From NCBI GenBank assembly GCA_009823505.1, contig VZQC01004720.1, positions 229,163 to 293,162 on the forward strand: a DNA stretch of 64,000 nucleotides. Direction: 5' to 3'. The notes beneath the pieces were generated by a model. That model was not told the DNA's origin, made no database searches, and was given only the letters and a program-made list of their open reading frames with translations. Position 1 is the stretch's first letter. Each line of letters starts with the position of its first letter. Positions 1-11,577 of the stretch are shown one piece after another. The stretch is from Rhizomys pruinosus. Lineage: Eukaryota; Chordata; Mammalia; Rodentia; Spalacidae. Made by a program: the position numbers and the translations under genes.

Positions 1-538
1 TAGGCTCACTCCTCCTGCCAAACATGTGCCAAGACCAGCCTACAGGGAGCCCTCCATCTGCACCAGCCCCTACATCAGCTTCAAGAACACCAACCAGGAG
101 ATGACTGGCATTTCAGCCATATGCCTACCCATGAAAAACTCCGCTACCTTTTAACCCTTGTTGAAACTCTCACAGGCTGGATAGAAGCGTTCCCCACCTC
201 CAAGGAGATAGTGGATGTAGTGACCCAAACTCTCCTGGAACAGATCATCCCTTGTTTTGGGCTTCCACAGACCAAACAGATAATGGTCTGGCCTTCACTT
301 CAAAGGTAACAGCTATTATCCACAGCCATCTGGCATCACCTGGAAGCTACACATCCCCTATCATCCACAGTCATCGGGAAATGTTGAAGGAGGCAATGGA
401 CTCATCAAATAACAGCTCACCAAGCTCTCACTGGAGCTCAGGTTATCCACTCTCCTCCCTATCACCCTCACCATCTCTGAGCTAGCCCATGCTCACCTTC
501 TGCCCTCAGCCCTTTTGAGCTCCTATGTGGAAAGCCTT
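1..538 (+). pseudogene. ERV pol remnant: integrase zinc finger end and catalytic core
   Basis: Frame 1 opens after a stop at base 1. It carries a C-x2-C pair (the end of the HHCC zinc-binding module), then the start of the catalytic core with its first Asp region just before base 121, and stays open to 309. The second catalytic Asp (an Asp-Asn-Gly motif) is read in another frame from about 270, so there is a frameshift near 270-280. The third catalytic position (Val-Glu followed by Gly-Gly-Asn) lies near 381-395 in yet another frame and is followed by an in-frame TAA. The three catalytic landmarks are therefore recognisable but split over three frames, and the gene cannot make integrase. Confidence 0.85.
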
Positions 539-539
539 T

Positions 540-1160
540 TCTTTTTTTTCACAATGTTTATTGATAGATACAAGTACATAAAATCAGGGCATGAACCCAA
601 TTTGATAGATTAAGTAGACTTAATTTCAATACTATAATAAGGGAACAGTTCAAATTCTCACCATTTGTTTCACACTGACAAAAACCACTTCAAGGGCATT
701 AATGATCTCTCAAATCTGATCAGTTTTGTGCAAGTAAACCATGTTTCTTTTTTAAAAAAGACTGTGTGCTTGCCCAGGCTCAAGGATATTGAAATCTAGC
801 ACATAAAGCCCATTACTAGAGGTAGAAATACAGGCAATATACTATTAAGGCAACAACCATCAATTACAGTTAAGGATTTTCTGTAACAACCAAATGGATA
901 GTCTAATATTACAACAAATCAAGTATTACTGAGCAAAGTGCATTTCTACAATGTTGTGTTTCTACTCAGTTTTCTAACTTTAAACAGCCTATGATAAGTG
1001 GCAGCAGAGAAAGACCTTGCAATAGACTGCCTCTGATTGAGAACCTATGATGTAATTATTGCATGCTATTAATATACTATCTAAACATTAAAGGTATTCC
1101 TAAAATCATCTTAATCTTTTCCAAAATATCTTTAAATAGTCCTGCAGCATTTCAGTGTTC
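540..1160 (-). pseudogene. Antisense processed retrocopy (3' UTR of an unidentified mRNA) inside the ERV
   Basis: Read on the minus strand, this AT-rich block ends in an AATAAA signal (complement near 557-562), about 10 bases of sequence and a short poly(A) seen as T8 at 543-550. That is the signature of a reverse-transcribed polyadenylated mRNA. It splits the ERV integrase: recognisable integrase occurs before 540 and again after about 1190. No coding frame is evident, so it is probably a 3' UTR. I do not recognise the parent gene. The right boundary is estimated, and I found no clear target-site duplication. Confidence 0.6.
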
Positions 1161-1164
1161 TTCC

Positions 1165-1491
1165 TCCCTTCTTCCCAACCACAACCTCCCAACCCAAACT
1201 CCACCACTGGCCAGATACCATCTCCAATTCATTCTTCTCAGGACTCTCCTTAGGGTTCATAAGGACACCTGTCTCCCTACTCTCTCATCTGACCAGTCCT
1301 CATCTGAGCCACTGACCCTCAATCCGGGGAACCAAGTCCTCCTGAAACAGCTTTCCCCTTGGACTCTGGAACCAAAGTGGACTGAGCCCAACACAGTTAT
1401 CCTCACAACTCCTTCAGCTGCCAAACTATTGGGACAACAGTGTTGGTACCACCACTCCAGGCTCAAGAGTGCTCAGTCCAACGATATTTGA
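1165..1491 (+). pseudogene. ERV pol remnant: integrase C-terminal domain
   Basis: An open frame runs to a stop at 1491. From about 1320 it has the Pro-Gly-Asn-Gln-Val-Leu-Leu-Lys start and the Leu-Glu-Pro-Lys-Trp-Thr core of the SH3-like C-terminal integrase domain of gammaretroviruses. It ends with a Trp-Tyr-His-His-Ser-Arg-Leu-Lys stretch typical of the pol end. The usual Gly after Lys-Trp-Thr is Glu here. The Met at 1063 lies in the inserted retrocopy and is not a viral start. In gammaretroviruses env overlaps or closely follows this point, which fits the env remnant that follows. Confidence 0.8.
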
Positions 1492-1499
1492 TCTGTACA

Positions 1500-3240
1500 A
1501 CATCCGGGACCTACCACTGTCTGGTCCTACAGAAACCCCAGCGGAGCAGGGTAGCTGGCTTGCCCTCTCTGTCTTCACTCTCACTGCCTTTCGATTCTGG
1601 GTTCTGGTCTTTCCCCGTTGTCCTGGTTGCTGCCAACAGAAAGTGCCCAAACATATAAGTCCAGTCATATTCTGCCTTATAACGTCTCCCTCTTTGGCAG
1701 TTAAGAATACAACAAAATCCAATACAGGACCAGGACACCCCAACAACGGGAAAGCCCAGCTCCCCTTCTCCCCCCCCACCCCACCCACACACACCTCCCC
1801 ACACACATGTCTGGCATTTCTATGTACAGGAAACCTTGACTGATGGAACTGGGGAAGCCCACCATGATATCCTAGGATGCATAGACTGCATACCACCTAC
1901 CCCAGGCCAAAAATGTGACTTGGTGGTCTCCATCCTGCTTATTGCTTCACCTAGGTGCATTCGGGGATATGAGGTGGCAGCCCCAACATGGAAATCTGCC
2001 ATGATCTGCTTCACTCACGGCCAGATAAGTGAAGCTTGCCACACGAAAGGGGTAAAGGAAAATGGAGGTTGCCCGTGAAACAGTTGTTTTCGACATTTCT
2101 GAACAGCCTGCAAAGGTAAAAGATATTGTGGCGATGTCTGTGCCCTCAGTCAACATCCAGACACCCATGGGGTAGACTATTCATCCCCACAGTTTCTTAA
2201 TATAAAAGACCCATGGCATGCCAGGAGGGAACAAGGGTTAAAGGGGCAATGTACACATCCCCATCAGCCTCATACCCCTGCCAAAGAATAGATATATGGT
2301 GTTCATATGAGCTAATATCACCCTCACAAGTTCAAGACTTAAGCAACATTTCTGAGGTTATTGAACATCAGAAATAATTACTTCAGGCTGATTTAGAAAA
2401 TGCCTACCCAACACATAAAGGCATGGAGGATAAGCAGCCCTTCTCATGGACACAACTCATCCAGGAGGGAGCTACGCTTCTTAACCTCATCCCCACAGAC
2501 AACATGAGTGACTGCTTCCTTTATGGCCCCTAGCTTGCCCTCTTCTAGTTGCTGTTCCTTTATCACAACTGTTCGATGACAACCATAGCTCTAATTCCTT
2601 GTTTACTCCTTTAGGGGATGTGCCCCTCTTTAGGACAACATCCCACCTTCCTTTCTGCTATTCAGGACCTCCTGGACCCCCTTCTGCAACAACACTAATG
2701 CCACTTCAGTTCCTAACCAGCCACCACAGGGAGGTTTTTCTGGTGCAACTATACCCTGACAAAGACTTTGTCACTTATTCCTTGGGGATATGTCTCCCAG
2801 TCACACTGGTTCCAGATTTAAAACTATTAGGCAAGGCTGAGGTGGCAGCTTTGACCTCTCTTACACTTCTACCCTCAACCTTCACCCATCAGACTGCCCT
2901 ACGCATCCAAAATACCATAGATGAATCAGCCAAGTCCCTAGCTTTTCTTCGAGGACATATCACATCCCTGGCCCAGTTGGCTATGCAGAACCGTAGGGCA
3001 CTAGATCTCCTTACTGCAGACAAAGGAAGAACTTGTATATTCTTGGGAGAAGAGTGCTGCTACTACATCGATGAATCCAGCCTGGTAGAAACCAGCATCC
3101 ACAACCTCAATAAACTTTCTGAGGACCTCCACCAATACAATCAGGGCACTTCACCACTATATTCCCTCTGACAGTCCTCCATCTTCTCTTTGCTGACACT
3201 CTTCATAGTCCCCCGTAATAATCATCTGTGTATTTTTTCT
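1500..3240 (+). pseudogene. ERV env remnant
   Basis: The surface-subunit region (about 1500-2600) is broken into several frames with many stops. The transmembrane-subunit region is better preserved: an open stretch at 2599-3171 (190 codons, Met not authentic). Residues about 100-145 form a heptad-type helical region covering the place of the immunosuppressive-domain motif in gammaretroviral TM proteins. Residues 146-154 form a CX6CC motif, which pairs with the surface subunit in this class. The frame stops at 3171, before a membrane anchor; hydrophobic codons follow the stop. No envelope protein could be anchored. Function is unlikely. Confidence 0.8.
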
Positions 3241-3441
3241 TTTCAAACCATGCCTCCTCCACTTCCTACAGGAAAGTATCTGAGAGATTTCCAGAGTGGC
3301 TGTTAACCAGATGCTTCTACAATCTTACTCTCCATTGCCTATGTGCCTGCCTACTCCCTACCACTCCCCCACACACACCATCCCTTTCAGCAGGAAGTAG
3401 CAAGAGTTGAGTCTGCACCCATATACCCAAAGAAATCGAGA

Positions 3442-3888
3442 TGTTAGGCAGGGCCTGGGCTTGGAGATCTAAAGATGGCAGCTACCACTTCTCTTCCAGT
3501 CAAAAGCCTGGGAAAAAAGCCTGCTTCATCTCAGGCAGCTGATGCAACTTCCCCTCCTGATGTCACCAGCCACAGCAAAAGCACAGTCTAAGGCCATATA
3601 CAGTTATAGTCCAGCTTCATGACCAACACCAAGGACCCACCTTGTCCCTTCCCACTGCACCATTTCTTGCTCTGACAAGGACATGCTTTGTCTCACCACC
3701 ATTACATTATCTTCCTCGGCCTAAAACCTATAAAAACCCTCAGTCCTAGCCCCAGCTCAGGACTCCTCTGGCCTCTCTCTCTCTCTGAGATGGGTGAACC
3801 AGCCCAGGAGCTTTTCTTAATAAACCTGCTTTTATGCTTTGTTAATCTGGTTTGATCTGTCCTGTTTTTTGTTGGGAAAAGCCTTTCA
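3442..3888 (+). repeat. ERV 3' LTR with TATA box and poly(A) signal
   Basis: A 447-bp segment starts with TGTTAGG right after a purine-rich tract and ends at CTTTCA, giving the TG...CA ends of a retroviral LTR. A TATA-like TATAAAAA lies at 3729-3736, a CT-rich initiator-like region at about 3765-3788, and AATAAA at 3819-3824, so the U3-R-U5 order is plausible. The boundaries rest on the TG/CA rule and the upstream purine tract. The 5' LTR is outside the window, so they could not be confirmed by LTR comparison or target-site duplication. Confidence 0.7.
3729..3736 (+). promoter_or_regulatory. TATA box of the ERV LTR
   Basis: TATAAAAA lies 83 bp upstream of the AATAAA at 3819-3824, the usual arrangement in a short-R LTR. 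Whether it still drives transcription cannot be judged from sequence. Confidence 0.6.
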
Positions 3889-6055
3889 ATCTGGGGGAGA
3901 ATAAATATAGAAATCACAACGTTAGTCTAATTTTAGAAAATCCTAAGTGAAATGTGTGTTTCTCTGGTTATACTTATTTGTTTGTTCTTGTTTATTTTAT
4001 TCTACAGCTTTTCTGAGGATAAGGGTCTACAAAATGAGAATGCTTTGCTGTCACAAGTCTTTTCTCTTAGTGCACAAAATACATGGCTTCCTGTGTTTAG
4101 AACTCTTAATCTTAATATCAGGATATCCCTGGCTCTCTCTGCTTTAGCAATGGTGCTACTAGCAGCATGGTTTGTATTCTAGGATCTGCTTGTGAAAGAA
4201 TAAGAATGCTCTTTTTGGTTTATTCATTATGCCAGCATATCAAGTTCTCTTCTGTATGGAGTTCCAGAGACCTTTCCAAATTAGACCCATGGACCATCTG
4301 TTCAAATCTACCACTTAATGAATCATTTTAGATAAAGATGTATAAATTCAAGTAGCAGTTAGAAGAGAATCTCATTCAACTCCAGCCTGCTCAAAAAAGA
4401 ATTTGTTTGCTTGGGAAGATGGTGTTAGGACCAAGCATTAAGTACATAGCTCTTAGTTAATTTTTCCATAATAGGTATTAATTCCTGTTTGTAGTGAGCA
4501 TCAGGGAGGAAGAAACCATAAAAGCTAACATTCTGGCAATGCACAAATTCACAGTTACAAACGTGGAAGGAAACTCACTGTGCTCTGAACTGTTTCCTTA
4601 ACAAGATTGGAAATGGCAGGAAAGCTAAGGAATTGTTCTTTGTGCCTCCAGATGAGATTTACCAAGCTTACCTGTCACCTGGTTGGTGAACTGCCTTCTG
4701 AGAAACTGTTACAAGAGTGAAAAGGAAAAGAAAGGAAGAGAAATTGCTACCCATGTTATAGATACAGTGGGGGCCATGTTATTTAGCACCTGGGTGAACT
4801 TTTCTTACTGTTTTAAATGAAAATGCATAGCATTGTGTGAGTGAGTGGTGTCACAAGTACTCCAACTGCACGGCTGAGCTGGGACTCTGTGCATTTTTGC
4901 TGATGCTGCAGGCAGATTCTCTCTGAAACATCCATGGCTGTGACACGCATGTCAGCACACATTGCTTGTAAACAAGGAGGGCCCCACTTCAGTGTGGGAC
5001 TGAGGGAATTGATGCCTCACTTGAGTGCTTTGAGAGGCCAAGATCAAAAGTCCTTTTAAGCATATCATATAATTATCATCATTAAGAAGCACAAGGCGAG
5101 GAGTCCTGAACTCCCAAATTTTCAAAGCAACAAAAGCAGCACAGCTTTAATGGGACTTTGAAGTCAGACAAATCTCCAGGTATTTTCCTTATAGAAACTC
5201 ACAACTAATTAAGGAGAACCCTATCTGGGCCAATGTTTAATTATGTTTGTTTGTCCGCCTGTGTCATGTACTGTGTTCTGAAAGTAGAGGGGTGTCAATT
5301 GGATTGTACCAAAAGACTGTACTGGGACCAGCCAACAGCATTCATTTTTAACACAGGATGGCATAGTAGAGTTTTGATCTTTTTGTCTAAATAAATAAAT
5401 TCTTAGTAAGCCTTGATGATATTCTTTGTAGTCCACATAGCCCAGAGGTTAACTAGAACTTTCTACACAAATATCATAGCTATTCTACACTACAAATCAA
5501 TGTCTTGAGCCGTATCTACCCAGAAAGATTATGAAAAATTGCTATAATTAAAGAAAAACGACACTGAATATATCACCAAGCTAGACTGTTTATTTAGAAG
5601 GAAGACTAGTCCTCTAACTGGCAACCTAAGAGCCAAATCTTACCTAAGGTAATTTCTCCTATAACACAGATAAGCTGCCCATACTGTACTTTGATTCCAG
5701 TTAAAATCATGGACAGCATTAAAAAAAAATAGAGAACATCTAATATATAGCTTTCTGATTACACCTAAAACATTACAAGGTCTAACAACATAGGCCCACT
5801 TGGCAATAACGGGGCATTTTTCTCTAAATACAAAAGTGAATCAGTAGTTGCCCGACAGTGGAGGCTTCCCATGTCCCTCTTCACCAATGCTCCGCCCATC
5901 TTGGTTCTAGTCTGCATGGCCTGGTTAGGAGAAAACCACATCTTCACGGCCCTGAGATCATCAGCAAGGTGAATCTTCACTAAACTGCACGTGTGTTTTC
6001 ATGAGCCAGATACTATGAGCGCATTCTATCATGTAGTCTTCATTTCTCTTCCAGT
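3889..6055. other. No recognised gene or repeat
   Basis: AT-rich, apparently single-copy sequence following the LTR. The open frames are short (76 codons at most) and show no motif. I saw no SINE, LINE or RNA gene here. Confidence 0.5.
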
Positions 6056-6270
6056 CCAGTCTCTGAATTATGTGCAAAGTGACTTTTCAAAATGGAAATG
6101 TGATTATGTCACATTACTTATAAGTAATGTGGCTTCACTGGCTCACCACCTCCTGAAAGTTTAGAGTGTAACAGACTCTCAAGTTTGATTTGCCACAAAA
6201 AACACTCTGAGATCTATCCTGTTCTTTCCTCTTCCTCCACGTGAGTTACTAATCACCTTGCTCAGTAACC
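6056..6270 (+). repeat. L2 LINE 3' fragment (weak)
   Basis: The run from GTGGCTTCACTGGCTCACCA through CAGACTCTCAAGTTTG to the pyrimidine-rich TCTTTCCTCTTCC follows the order of the L2 3' terminal region, heavily diverged. Confidence 0.45.
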
Positions 6271-6649
6271 CCATTCACTGTACACCTGGTGGATGGAATC
6301 TACTCCAGGCCAAGCTCTAGAGCAGACACTGGGAGAATCATAGGACTGAGAAAGAGGAGCCAGTGTGCAGAGGAGAGAAAGGGCATCTTTCCTGGAGACA
6401 AGAGAGAACTGCTCAGAGCAGGAGGGTTTCAAGCTAGAGCCCATCATTTACCTCATGGTGTTCACCTGAAAAGCAGATCCCTAAACTTTGCAGAAGCCCT
6501 GGGTTCTTACAAATGTTAAAAATACATAAAAGACAAGTTATAGAATTATGCATACTGGCGAATACTTCTGAGGTTATTTTTATTTAACCATATTTCATTT
6601 ATAGTTTTAGTTTCCTAGCATCTTTGGACTCAGATAAGCTAGGATCTGA

Positions 6650-6790
6650 AACTCTGTTCTTCCTTTACCAGCCCTGAGCAGATGGCAGTTGAAAAGATAG
6701 TTCCTCCGTGATCCTGTCTTTTCATCTGGATAATAAATATATCGCCCATCTCACCTGGTTGTCTTTATTTAATAACATAGTGTAAAATGT
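6650..6790 (+). repeat. MIR SINE fragment
   Basis: Contains TCTTTTCATCTGGATAATAA followed by a CTCACCTGGTTGTC-like stretch, a diverged match to the MIR core (cytosine-rich then TCATCTG, then the AATAATA and CTCA...GGTTGT blocks). Confidence 0.55.
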
Positions 6791-6845
6791 CTACTAAGCC
6801 TATTACCAGGCAGGTATCAGGGCACAACCAATGTCAACAACTAAC

Positions 6846-6873
6846 AATTATTATTATTATTATTATTATTATC
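6846..6873. repeat. (ATT)n microsatellite
   Basis: About nine ATT units, uninterrupted. Confidence 0.95.
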
Positions 6874-8787
6874 AATTAAGAAGAGAGGTTAGGACACAAA
6901 TCCTATGCTTAGCTATGTACTGGATAGAGTAGGATTTTGTGAAAATAAGTTACTTTATCCTGACTTTGGATGCTTAGAAACGAATGCGCACATTTCTTAA
7001 GCAGGAAGATGATTAAGCTGATTTTAAAAGCTGTCTGGTATAGCCTATACAAAATGTCCTCTTGTGACATGTCCTTTTGGTTAGAGAATGAAAAACAATG
7101 TGGAGAAAGTTTTAATGGAAGAGAAAGAATATCACATGGTTAAAGTTTTCAGTAACATTGGGCCCATATGTTTCTGTGAAGCAGCACACGCCCTCGACAC
7201 CCAGGAGGGAACTCTGGTTTCATTTTAGAAGTGATTATTGAGTTAAACCCCTCAGGCTGATTAAACTGGGTTGTTTGCCCCCAGGAAAAGCCAGCATTTA
7301 GCTGAGCCTCTGATATTATCTTGATGCCAGCCAACAAACTTCTTGATACTAATAAGACCACAGCATTTGAAAGTAGTTCCAGCCCCAGCCATTGTTTTTA
7401 GTCAGTGGTCTGTTGGAGTGCTCATCCGTTCTATTCATGTGTCACCTGGAACTGCTGGCGGAGGAGCTGCTCTGTCAGAAGGCAAACCAGAGAAGCCTCG
7501 GTCCCTTGGGGATTAATAATCCTTGCTCACCTCAGTACTCCAGCCACCTAGTCAACCCTTTTGTGGGAAAAAAAAAAAAAAACCTCTGCTATTCGTGTTT
7601 TCTCTATCTGTGGCAAAAGAATGTGACCCAAACAGAATTTGGGAATACTGTGACAGCCACAGAGCTTGTCCTGGTGGAAACATGCAACATCCTTTTCACG
7701 AGTTGCAACTGAACTACCTCATCTGCCTGGGCAATAGAAAGAGTTTTGCCTTTCCAGGTTACATGCTCCTGTCAAGGCCTACCTGGACCTAATGGCACAA
7801 TGGGACAATTTCACAGAACTATTGGAACCTCAAGGATTATGGTTGACAATGCAAACACTATATATGTATCAAAATTTGATAGTTACTGACACAGTTACTG
7901 AGCTTCAGTGAGGATTCTGCTGTGTGATAATCTATGTAAAAGTGGCTAGAACAGCTGTCTCATCTGCTTCTGGATCTTCAGAAGCCTCTGTGAAGAAGGA
8001 GCCTGATTTTTCATGGTCCCTGTCAGCCTGCGATTTTATGAATCCACTATCAGTCACAACAATATATGTAAGTAGCTTGATCATTCTAATTTGACTGGAA
8101 TAAAGGAGTTCCTTTCCCTGTTGGTTTCTGGGCTAAAGTAAATGTAGGCCACAGCAGTTGTGGAAGGCAGACTGCAAGGTGAGAAGCCAAGGCACTGGCT
8201 GGACCACTAAGAAAGGTGCTATTCATCTGTGACACGGGAGGTGGATGGGATCTGGTTTCACCGCTGCTGTGCCCATTCCCAGCCAGTCATGACCAGGGAA
8301 ACAAGAGCACTGCGCCAAGTCTGAAACTCACTCAGTCCCTGTGGGATTGGAGTTTAGCTCTTTTAAAACAACATTTTGATGAGTTGTGTGTAAATGAATC
8401 AGAAACATATGGATTCAATTTCCCTTGAAGTGTACATGGGTTTAAAAATTAAGGGGAAAATGTGTGGAGCTTGGGTATGTATCAAAGGCAAAAACGTTAA
8501 AAAAAAAATAAGGCAAGACATTTTGCACAACAGACAACCTGCCTTCCTTCTTGAAGTGGAGTGACTGCAGAGGTGGAGAGGCAAAGTCTGTTATTCTGAA
8601 GTCACAGTTGTGCTCAGGTCTGGTTTCCAAAGTTTGTTCTTATTCTGCAAGCAGCCTCTGAAAACATCCCAGAACCCCATGCACAATACCCAGAAAATGA
8701 AAAGCATACACCAAACACCAGAGAGGCCAAATCACATCTGGACTGAAAATTAATCACCAGGCATACAGAAGAGATTTTCAAACAAGG
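6874..8787. other. No recognised gene or repeat
   Basis: Apparently single-copy DNA. A run of about 16 A residues at 7567-7582 is the only simple feature. The overlapping open frames near 7392-7792 (106 and 89 codons) read through this A-run and carry no motif. Confidence 0.45.
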
Positions 8788-8788
<1 letters not shown>

Positions 8789-8844
<56 letters not shown>

Positions 8845-8870
8845 TCTCCCTCTCTCCCTCTCTCCCTCTC
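8789..8870. repeat. (TC)n then (CCTCTCTC)n microsatellite
   Basis: Pure TC repeat to about 8840, followed by a variant CCTCTCTC-type array. It is a compound polypyrimidine tract of about 80 bp directly beside the SINE at 8871-9076, where it probably arose from the SINE tail. Confidence 0.95.
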
Positions 8871-9076
8871 ATCTTTATGCCTAGGAGTGAGTGTTATGCC
8901 TGCATGTGTGTAAATGCACCCGTGTCATGCAATGCCCACAGAGGACAAAAGAGGAGCTCAGATACCCTAGAATTGGAGTTATGAACAGTTGCCAGTCGCC
9001 ATTTAGGTGCTGGGATTCAAACCTGGGTCTTCTGCAACAGCAGTGCTCTCAACTGCTAAGCCACCTCTCCAGCCCC
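8871..9076 (-). mobile_element. B3-type tRNA-derived SINE
   Basis: Its complement starts GGGGCTGGAGAGGTGGCTTA (A-box region) and continues with the B-box-like GGGTTTGAATCCCAGCACC and a single AACTCCAATTCTAGGG block, the order of rodent B3/B2 SINEs. Diverged, so an old copy. Confidence 0.85.
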
Positions 9077-9809
9077 ACTTACACTCTCTTTTAAAGAAAT
9101 TTAATTCTAAATGGAACACAGTCTGCAGATTGAGACATAAACCAAAGCTGAGAAATCTAAATCCCAAATCTAAATCCTGTGATCTGAATCTCCAAGGCCC
9201 TCAGGACCAGAGACCACACTCGTCAGCTACGGAGAGGCAGTGTGCTAAAACTTCCTTCAGAGAAGATCACTGCCTTTCAAACTCATTCAGAGAACATTTA
9301 TTGATTACTGTTTATAACCAAGTAATATTTTCAGAACCAAAAATATAAAAACACACAAGAAAGTATAGCTTCTTTCAAGCAGTTTCAAGTTTCTTCACCA
9401 CTGGCAGCCTGGGATTGAAGACAGAAGATCCACACTGTGCCAGGAGGGTAAACAAGTAGAGCCCAGTCTACTCTTCCTTGGCTTAGGGAGGATGAGGAAA
9501 GGCTTCCAGATGTACTTGTTGCTTTCTGATGATGGTCATTAGAATGGCTAAGCACACAGCAGTTGACATTGACACGCACACCGAGAGGCCTTAGGGTATC
9601 AGGAGGAGAAGGTACTCCAGTTCTCAGAGGACAGTGTAACTGGCTGGCTTCCCCTCAGGGACAAACAGGAACTGTACCTGGCTAGCAGAGAAGGAGACTT
9701 AAGGTCAGACCATCTAATCTTATAGATGTCAAGAGCCTATAGCATATCAGGCCTGATTTTGAGCCTATGCCACAGAGACATGGCATCGAAAATTGCAAAG
9801 AGAGTGTTT
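9077..9809. other. No recognised gene; possible ancient repeat near 9270-9360
   Basis: Mostly single-copy. ACATTTATTGATTACTGTTT near 9296 recalls the common ancient-repeat phrase around ATTTATTGAGCACCTACT, but too little is left to name it. Confidence 0.35.
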
Positions 9810-10085
9810 GGGACTGAAGAAATGGCTCAGCAATTATGGGCATTGGCTGCTCTTACAGAGGATCCGGGTTTGATTCCCAGCACCCATGTGGCAGCTAACA
9901 ACTATCTGTAACTCCAGCTTCAGGGAATCCAACACCATTTTCTGACCTCTTCTGGGCATTACACAACATGGTTGCCTTTACATACATACAGCATACATAC
10001 ATACATACATACATACATACATACATACATACAGCAACACACTCATACACATAAAATAAATAATAAATAATTTTTTAAAAAAAGA
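9810..10085 (+). mobile_element. B3-type SINE with expanded (ATAC)n tail
   Basis: Begins GGGACTGAAGAAATGGCTCA, has a B-box-like GGGTTTGATTCCCAGCACCC, a single AACTCCAGCTTCAGGG block, and the A-rich tail ACACATAAAATAAATAATAA. An (ATAC)n expansion (about 9982-10033) lies inside the 3' part. Confidence 0.85.
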
Positions 10086-10304
10086 AAGTATGCTCTAGCT
10101 GTGTGTGGCTGGACAAGGGTACACTGCATTCCAAACAGAGAAGAAGACCAAAGGCCAAGGCCATGAAGCAACCTAGGAAATTAGTTCAATATTTTGAAAG
10201 AAAATGAGAATTTCTTTCCACAAATTTGTAGCAAACAAACCACAACCTGTCTTTAAAGTTTAAAATATTTAAACATGAGAAGTAATGAAAAAGAGAATTA
10301 CTTA

Positions 10305-10624
10305 GAGTAGCACTATCCAACAGAAATATAATGTGAGCCAGAAATGTAAATTCAAGCTTTGTAATAGCCATGTTGAAAAACATAGAAAGAAATACGTTAA
10401 ATTAATTTCGATGATATTTTATTGGACCCAATATATTCAAAATATTAACATTTTAACATGCAATGACAACAATATATTAGTGAGTTATTTACATTCTTTT
10501 TCACATTAGGTCTTTGAAATCCAATATGTGTTTTTACAGTAAGGCATACCTCGATTTGAACTGGGTGAACATTTCCAGTGTTCAATACCCATATTTTGCT
10601 GATGGCTACCATATTGGACAGGAG
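10305..10624. mobile_element. Ancient non-autonomous DNA transposon (MER-type, about 320 bp)
   Basis: Starts CACTATCCAACAGAAATATA and ends CTACCATATTGGACAGG. The ends are diverged inverted repeats of each other (CTGTCCAATA type). The AT-rich interior matches a familiar mammalian-wide MER family whose exact name I cannot assign. Orientation is not determined. Confidence 0.65.
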
Positions 10625-10943
10625 AGTTTTAGAGTACTTTTCATTGGCTTAAACTTGGAACATATGTGTGTGTGACATGCATGCACACACACACACATGT
10701 TTAATACAAATAGATCTCCCTACTTCATATAAGTTTTCAGATGAGGGATAGAAAATACCTGTTGGGCATAGTTACTGATACTTGGTTTCTGAATGTAAGG
10801 ATGGCTAGCATTAGCTTCTCTTAGATCCCAGAATACCATCTCTCTGTGACTATATATAGCGCTTTCAAAGAATGAAAATTTATATGAGTCCAAATGTTGG
10901 CCCTTTCCCATGCACTTAGACATTGCTTCAAGATTACACTACA

Positions 10944-11175
10944 GAGGCTGGAGAGATGACCTAGCGGTTAAGAGCGACCGCTCTTACAGAGGACCCAGAT
11001 TCAATCCCCAGCACCCACATGGCGGCCGAGAACTGTCTGAAACTCCAATTCCAGGAGAATTCCAGTTCCAGGGGAATCCGACACCCTCTTCTGACCTCCG
11101 CCGCATTGCACGACACGGGTGCACAAACTTGCATGCAGACAGTACATTCATACACATACGGAAATGAAAAAAAAA
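10944..11175 (+). mobile_element. Young B3-derived SINE with 17-bp duplication, perfect TSD
   Basis: The element begins GAGGCTGGAGAGATGACCTA and ends in an A-run. A 13-bp target-site duplication AGATTACACTACA flanks it (10931-10943 and 11176-11188). The interior has AACTCCAATTCCAGGAG followed directly by a near-copy (AATTCCAGTTCCAGGGG). The 3' part GCATGCAGACAGTACATTCA is shared with six to seven other copies in the window, which marks a distinct subfamily. Confidence 0.95.
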
Positions 11176-11188
11176 AGATTACACTACA

Positions 11189-11545
11189 TAAACAGACCTT
11201 GAGTCTCCATCAAAACTGAGCCAAAAACACTTGGTATTAGATACTAGAGATACAATGAAAAGAAACTTGAGAGCAGCCTTTCACAAAATTTCAATCATTC
11301 TCATTTACTCTTCTAGACCATAGTTATAACTCAACCACTTGACCAAATAGCTATTCATTTTATACCCATAATTAATCCTTCATGAAAGAGCCTTGTTTTT
11401 GGATTTCTGCAGAGAATAAACTCCAATAGTTTACCATGTGCATTTTGTTTCCCAGACATATTTTCAGAGTTCTTATAGAAATTAAATGCAACTGTCATGA
11501 ATAAACTGTGTAGCAAAACTCTTAGAGACAATCCAGTGGTTTATA

Positions 11546-11577
<32 letters not shown>

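Larger units (their letters stand above)
1..3888 (+). mobile_element. Class I endogenous retrovirus, 3' half, degenerate
   Basis: Remnant of a gammaretrovirus-like (ERV1) provirus in plus orientation. The order is integrase (1-about 540 and about 1190-1490), env (about 1500-3240), a purine-rich stretch just before the LTR (about 3429-3441) and a 3' LTR (3442-3888). The gag gene, most of pol and the 5' LTR lie outside the window. The reading frame is broken by stops and frameshifts, and an antisense retrocopy interrupts the integrase. The env CX6CC motif and the integrase C-terminal domain support class I. The integrase resembles HERV-H/RTVL-H-type elements, but I cannot assign a named family. 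Confidence 0.88.

Noticed and set aside
1426..1896. 156-codon minus-strand frame antisense to the ERV
   Set aside because: It is the shadow of ERV pol/env sequence on the other strand with no motif of its own.
8789..8870. Repetitive tract considered as a regulatory GAGA-type array
   Set aside because: A plain TC microsatellite adjoining a SINE; nothing points to a specific function.
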